Of a stretch of 64,000 nt of DNA, positions 59,942-64,000 are shown piece by piece. Position 1 is the stretch's first letter; every line of letters begins with the position of its first letter. The position numbers were made by a program, and so were the translations under genes. Below the pieces are notes generated by a model that worked only from the letters and a program-made list of their open reading frames with translations, did not search any database and had not been told where the DNA came from. The stretch spans positions 248,001 through 312,000 of the forward strand of contig JAHLEZ010000036.1 of NCBI GenBank assembly GCA_020726505.1, given 5' to 3'. Origin of the DNA: Leptodontidium sp. MPI-SDFR-AT-0119. Its lineage: Eukaryota; Ascomycota; Leotiomycetes; Helotiales; Leptodontidiaceae.

Positions 59942-61165
59942 TCAATAATCCTCAAATTTGGAGTGCTTGGTCTCGATATTCAGAGTGTTGAACACAATGC
60001 TCATACCCCTAGGCTCAAGAATCTTCGTCACTGGATTCGGTGCCTGGAACCACTCGTCCAATTCCTCCAATGTACGGTCCTTGGTCTCTGGCCAGAAGAA
60101 GTAAATGACGACGAGCTCGATCACGTCCCAGCCATTGAAGGCTATGTAGAAGTAGTACTTGATGTGCTGGAATGCCGGGCCAGAGGCATACTGGATGACG
60201 ACCGAAGCACAGTCTGTGAAAAGTTGGGCAAGCGCCTTGCCCTTTGCCCGTGTATTGGTGTGTAGGCACTCCACAACATACATTGGAGACAGGGGCGTCC
60301 AGGCAAACGAGAAGATGATGCCAAATATATAGATGAATGCGATGCTAGAATTTGCGGCGTAAGAGTTATCTGGGTGGGTGTGTATGCGCCAGCTTGGAGG
60401 CAGGAGTGAGGATGCTGAAGCAGATGATGCAGCCAACGAGCCAGTACATGAGGAGTGGTCTCCTTCCAGCCTTGTCGAGGAACATCGTTCCCGTAACGGA
60501 GGCGACGAAGCAGAGCGGCGTGTCGATGCCGTTAAGGAAGAGCTTCCTGCTCTGAGACGTGATTCCAGCATTTTCCAGCATGACGGGCAGATAATAGCTG
60601 GTGACTGAGTTGCCCGACTATTGACCGAAAACCGCCATTGTCAGGACACAGATCAAGCGGCGGTAGTAAGCACGAGTTGCAACCAGACCGTTGTAGTCCC
60701 ACCGCCTCTTATCAGAACCTTCAGTTGAGATTTGAAACTCCATCTCCGCCATCTGCAGCTTCACAATTGGGTGATCTGGATCTCCTTCACCATGGTAGCG
60801 AGCCAAGATAGCTCGTGCAGATTCGTTCCGCCCTTGGCTGATAAGCCATTGAGGGGATTCAGGCAAGAACCAGACGAAAATGAAGATGAGAGAGCTCACA
60901 ATAAGCGGCAGTAGATGGGGATACGCCATCCATTCTGCATTGTATTGGCCACGTAGACGACCCAAGCGGCAACAATTGCACCAATATACCTTCAGAGAAT
61001 AAGCAGAGCAACATCGATAGAGGGCCATTGGCTTACCAGAAGCAGTTGTAGAGTACCAACAATGGCCCACGCCAGGTCGGATGAGCCATTTCGCCACTGT
61101 AAACGGGTCCACTGACGTTGACGAAGGCTACTCCAAATCCTAGGATGAAACGCCCTCCCATGAAC
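59942..61165 (-). pseudogene. Truncated MFS sugar-porter copy
   Basis: The minus strand reads a sugar porter from mid-protein: GRFILGFGVAFVNVSGPVYSGEM near 61150, then WFLPESPQWLI, DKAGRRPLLMYW, ending FFWPETKDRTLEELDEW. The first four membrane segments are missing. A TAG interrupts VFGQ*SGNS near 60618, where Trp is expected. A frameshift lies in the ACCCACCC stretch near 60375. The sequence upstream of about 61165 is unrelated. It is a dead, 5'-truncated copy, distinct from the intact transporter at 26454. Confidence 0.8.
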
Positions 61166-62405
61166 ATCATTCATCCTCTTCCACTTCCACTTCCTCGCCA
61201 TGAGCAGCGGTTCTTGCTTCGAAACACTTCAAGCTCTTCACGCTTCTGCCTGCACCATCGAGAGTTTTGATGGATGTAAAGACGATCCTGGGTCCTATAC
61301 GGAGTCAGGGCATCGGATTTGTTCTTTCGTTGGAAAACCCTTCCCCGTATCCTCTTCTCCTTAACGACAACTTCAAGAATCATAAAAATACAAAAGGTAT
61401 ATCCCAATGAATAAAACCATAAAGCCATTCCCCTCTCAAAATACCGCCGAAAAGCACCAGGGGAAAAAAGATAAGGGGACGGACATACCATCCTTTCCTC
61501 CAACACAATCCACCTCACCATACAGGAAATAACTCTCAGTCCTGGCAGCGAAGCTGAGGCTCTGTACCAGGCTGTGGTAGTTGTAGCAGGTGTTGTAGAT
61601 GCCGTGGATAGGGAAGGGTCAGTCTGTGAAGGAGGGAGAGGGGAAGAAGGTTGATATTCTGTGGGATGAAGAAGGGGGTTGTCAGTCTGGGGACGGGTGT
61701 GTGGTTGGAGATGAAGATAGAGAGAGATAGAGGTGAGTAGAGATAATGATATGATATGGGATGATGAGAGGACTAACATAGGGAGGTTGGTAAGGACGAT
61801 GCTTGATTGGGTGAGGGGTGTAAGGAGGATGGGAGGAGAGCGAGTTTTTGGATTTTGAGGCGTGGTGAAAGGATGGTCATTTTGTGGAGGCTTGAGTGTT
61901 TGGTTTAGGAGAAAATCAAAGACAGAAGTACTGTACGTATGTTTAAAAAGGAGACTTCAAAAAACTTCGGAAAAGGGGAAGGTGGAAGAGTAAGTAAATA
62001 AATATATATTAAGTTGGTGCTGTGGGAGTGGCTATCGGGTTGTGAACTTGGCGTATTTACGGTTCGTGGAAGTGGAGTGCTGGGTCAGTTCACTTGTAGA
62101 ATAGGGTTTAATGGCCGATATCCGTGTGTGAAAAGCTGGTGGAGAGAATATTGGATTGTGCGATGTGAGACTCTGGACGGATCAGCACAGGTGGTGGACT
62201 GAAACATCGAGCTGAGACCACAATCATCACAGGAATCAGATGCGGCGACCGAAATCCATTTACATGTTCAACAATTTTGAAATGAAAGAAATGAAAGCCA
62301 CGGGACATTTGAATTGATTTCCTAGTTGACATGAGCCAAGCATGTATCACCATCTAAGGACAGCTCGCTCAAATTCGGGTGTCGTACAGTACAAGATCAA
62401 ACATC
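61166..62405. other. Intergenic with a weak coding candidate
   Basis: A minus-strand frame at 61171-61779 looks like a Pro/Thr-rich artefact. In another frame, near 61480-61590, the stretch YNTCYNYHSLVQSLSFAART..VDCVGGKDG could belong to a small Cys-containing secreted protein, but I cannot assign start, end or family. Confidence 0.3.
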
Positions 62406-64000
62406 TCAGTTCTCATCGTCTTCGTCGTCTTCCTCATTCTCATCTCCACCAACAGCTCCGCCAACCTGATGCTCAACCGCATCACTGAAGTAGTCTTCCT
62501 CGTCGTCGTCGATGTCGCTGGCTAGGGCGTCTCGCTCTTCATCACTATCCATGCCCTCATCGTCGGATGCAATCATACCAGGACTCGAGCCAACCATTCT
62601 GGGAGTGACTGGTTCATCGAGGTCTTCTAGTGCATCCTCCATTATCATGTCAGGGCTGGTTTCGTTATTGATATCGTCGGCTGCATCGTTTGTTACATCG
62701 TCCCTGCTGCCATCCATTCCGCCTCCAAAGTCTCCTTCTCCTCTAGAACTTGCAACATCTGCTGTCCGGGCTGGCATTAAAGGAGCTTCTGCGTCGTCTT
62801 CTGCAATGGTAGGTAGTTGGACAGCGTCGACTGGTGTATTTGCAGGCATTCCTTCGCCCGAAGCATCGACCATAGCCGCGCTGTCGAGGAGGTTTGCATC
62901 TGCCGTTGCACCATTCTCTCCCGCATTCTCTGCTCCCTTCCCTTTCGGCTTCTTCTTCGTCCCTTGACCCCTCTTCACAACTCGCTTGGGGATGTCGGAA
63001 GCATCGCGGATCCGCTCTGTGCGAGCCTTGTAGCTCTTCTTGTTACGGACCCACCTCTGAATCGTCTTGGCCTCGGTGCCGCTTATTATACCCTTCTTTT
63101 GCATGTCGTCGAGCTCATCTTGCGAGAGACCGAGGTCGGGAAGTGGGACTGAGATGATCTTGCTGAGACGGTCTGGAACGATGTCAGGGATAGCGAGGGC
63201 GGCTTCGAATTCCGAGTCGGCCACTTCGCGTTTGGCTTTGAGGGCGATGAGTTTGGTCTTCATGATGCCTTTGAATTTGGCGATTGTGCCGTTGCAGTAC
63301 CAGCCATCGGTCAGGATCTCGCACTTGTCTCTGTACGGGGCATCTTCCATCAAATTGACAAGTAGTGGAACAGTGATGTCGCACACCTGCCAGATCTTGC
63401 CATCCAAGGTCAGCTTCTTGCCATCGAACACATGGGTGTCATCGTTGGTGTGCGTGATGCCATGCATCTTGGAGATGGTGAAGTTTTGCCGATTATCGCG
63501 CCAGGGTTCGCCTTCAAGTCTCTCGCTTTCCTCGTTGAATTGGAAGAAGAAGGTCTGGTATTGACGATATTTCCGATCTTTTCTCGGGTCGATGCCGAAC
63601 TTGATGAGTGCATCTCGCCATGGTCCGCCTTTGAATTGGTAGCCAACAAATGGAATCGCTTGCTTGAACTGGTAGATGCCAGGGACGTTGCCCACTCGGT
63701 TGAGCAGAGATCTTCTCGTCCATATTGGTCGTTCTTCCATAACCTGTTTTAAGGTGGCGATGAGTTCAAGTATGGCCTCGTCGGTGGGTTCGTCTCTATC
63801 TGGTTCGAAAGGTATGTCTTGAACATCGTGGCCGAGATACTGAACACCGCCCTTCTCTGGCTTCGAGTGATTGATAAGGATTCGTTCTCCGTTCTGATCC
63901 TGTTCTTGAGTGAGATGAACTGCCTGATGCCAGCCCCAGTTGAATGGTAATGCATGGCTTGACATGATTGGTGGGGGCACGATATCCTCATTTGGTTTCC
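62406..64000 (-). CDS. TFC1: TFIIIC subunit 5 (tau95-like), N terminus beyond window
   Basis: The frame is open to the window edge (KPNEDIVPPPIMSSHALPFNW at the end), so the N-terminal dimerisation part lies outside. Visible are 530-odd residues. The TFIIIC5 DNA-binding core is clear: PIWTRRSLLNRVGNVPGIYQ, then PFVGYQFKGGPWRDALIKFG, then DPRKDRKYRQYQTFFFQ. A Lys-rich linker and an Asp/Glu-rich acidic tail follow, ending DDEDDEN. In the TFIIIC complex this subunit helps recognise the A box of tRNA-type promoters and recruits RNA polymerase III factors. No intron is needed in the visible part. Confidence 0.9.
   Translation of the reverse strand, partial: KPNEDIVPPPIMSSHALPFNWGWHQAVHLTQEQDQNGERILINHSKPEKGGVQYLGHDVQDIPFEPDRDEPTDEAILELIATLKQVMEERPIWTRRSLLNRVGNVPGIYQFKQAIPFVGYQFKGGPWRDALIKFGIDPRKDRKYRQYQTFFFQFNEESERLEGEPWRDNRQNFTISKMHGITHTNDDTHVFDGKKLTLDGKIWQVCDITVPLLVNLMEDAPYRDKCEILTDGWYCNGTIAKFKGIMKTKLIALKAKREVADSEFEAALAIPDIVPDRLSKIISVPLPDLGLSQDELDDMQKKGIISGTEAKTIQRWVRNKKSYKARTERIRDASDIPKRVVKRGQGTKKKPKGKGAENAGENGATADANLLDSAAMVDASGEGMPANTPVDAVQLPTIAEDDAEAPLMPARTADVASSRGEGDFGGGMDGSRDDVTNDAADDINNETSPDMIMEDALEDLDEPVTPRMVGSSPGMIASDDEGMDSDEERDALASDIDDDEEDYFSDAVEHQVGGAVGGDENEEDDEDDEN

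Noticed and set aside
61171..61779. 202-codon minus-strand gene
   Set aside because: Low-complexity Pro/Thr composition, no domain, and a different frame looks more protein-like in part; not enough support for a gene model.

Overview
The window reads as nuclear DNA of a filamentous ascomycete (Pezizomycotina). Genes carry short introns of about 45-80 nt with GT..AG borders. Protein families are typical of plant- or litter-associated moulds. An AT-rich block of dead transposons shows the transition-only decay expected of repeat-induced point mutation (RIP). The exact species or class cannot be decided from the sequence alone.

Layout. 0.2-5.1 kb: a nicotianamine synthase and a POT peptide transporter, same strand. 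7.8-15.3 kb: a secreted GH3 beta-glucosidase, a 2-oxoglutarate/Fe(II) prolyl-hydroxylase-like protein and a membrane-anchored receptor-L-domain-like protein. 16.8-28.1 kb: a carbohydrate block with a Zn2Cys6 regulator, a GH43-like remnant, an intracellular-looking GH35 beta-galactosidase, a secreted GH79-like beta-glucuronidase and a sugar-porter MFS transporter. 28.6-40.4 kb: a hAT transposon (8-bp target duplication) split by a complete Ty3/gypsy chromovirus (413-bp LTRs, 5-bp target duplication). 40.4-43 kb: LINE remnant and a candidate solo LTR. 43.1-55.8 kb: a four-LysM secreted protein, two small genes, and a very large subgroup-C (killer-toxin-like) GH18 chitinase. 56-58.7 kb: three small RING2-type zinc-finger paralogues, two of them broken. 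59.9-61.2 kb: a dead sugar-transporter copy. 62.4 kb to the window end: TFIIIC subunit 5, cut by the window edge.

How the genes fit together. The strongest system-level signal is the carbohydrate block. The upstream regions of GH35, GH79 and the sugar transporter share a repeated composite element, CGGGAAT (or CAGGAAT), 11 bases, ATTGG. It occurs five times with exactly the same spacing, usually followed by CCGAC. With the neighbouring regulator and the GH43 remnant this suggests a small co-regulated locus. The enzyme set would suit type II arabinogalactan (arabinogalactan-protein) side chains; that substrate is inferred. A Fot1/pogo-like MITE has landed about 10 bases from one copy of the element. 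The second theme is chitin: the LysM protein and the subgroup-C chitinase lie a few kilobases apart, a pairing known from other fungi.

Intron positions were read by eye from frame and splice consensus. Where exon lengths sum to a multiple of three this is stated as support.
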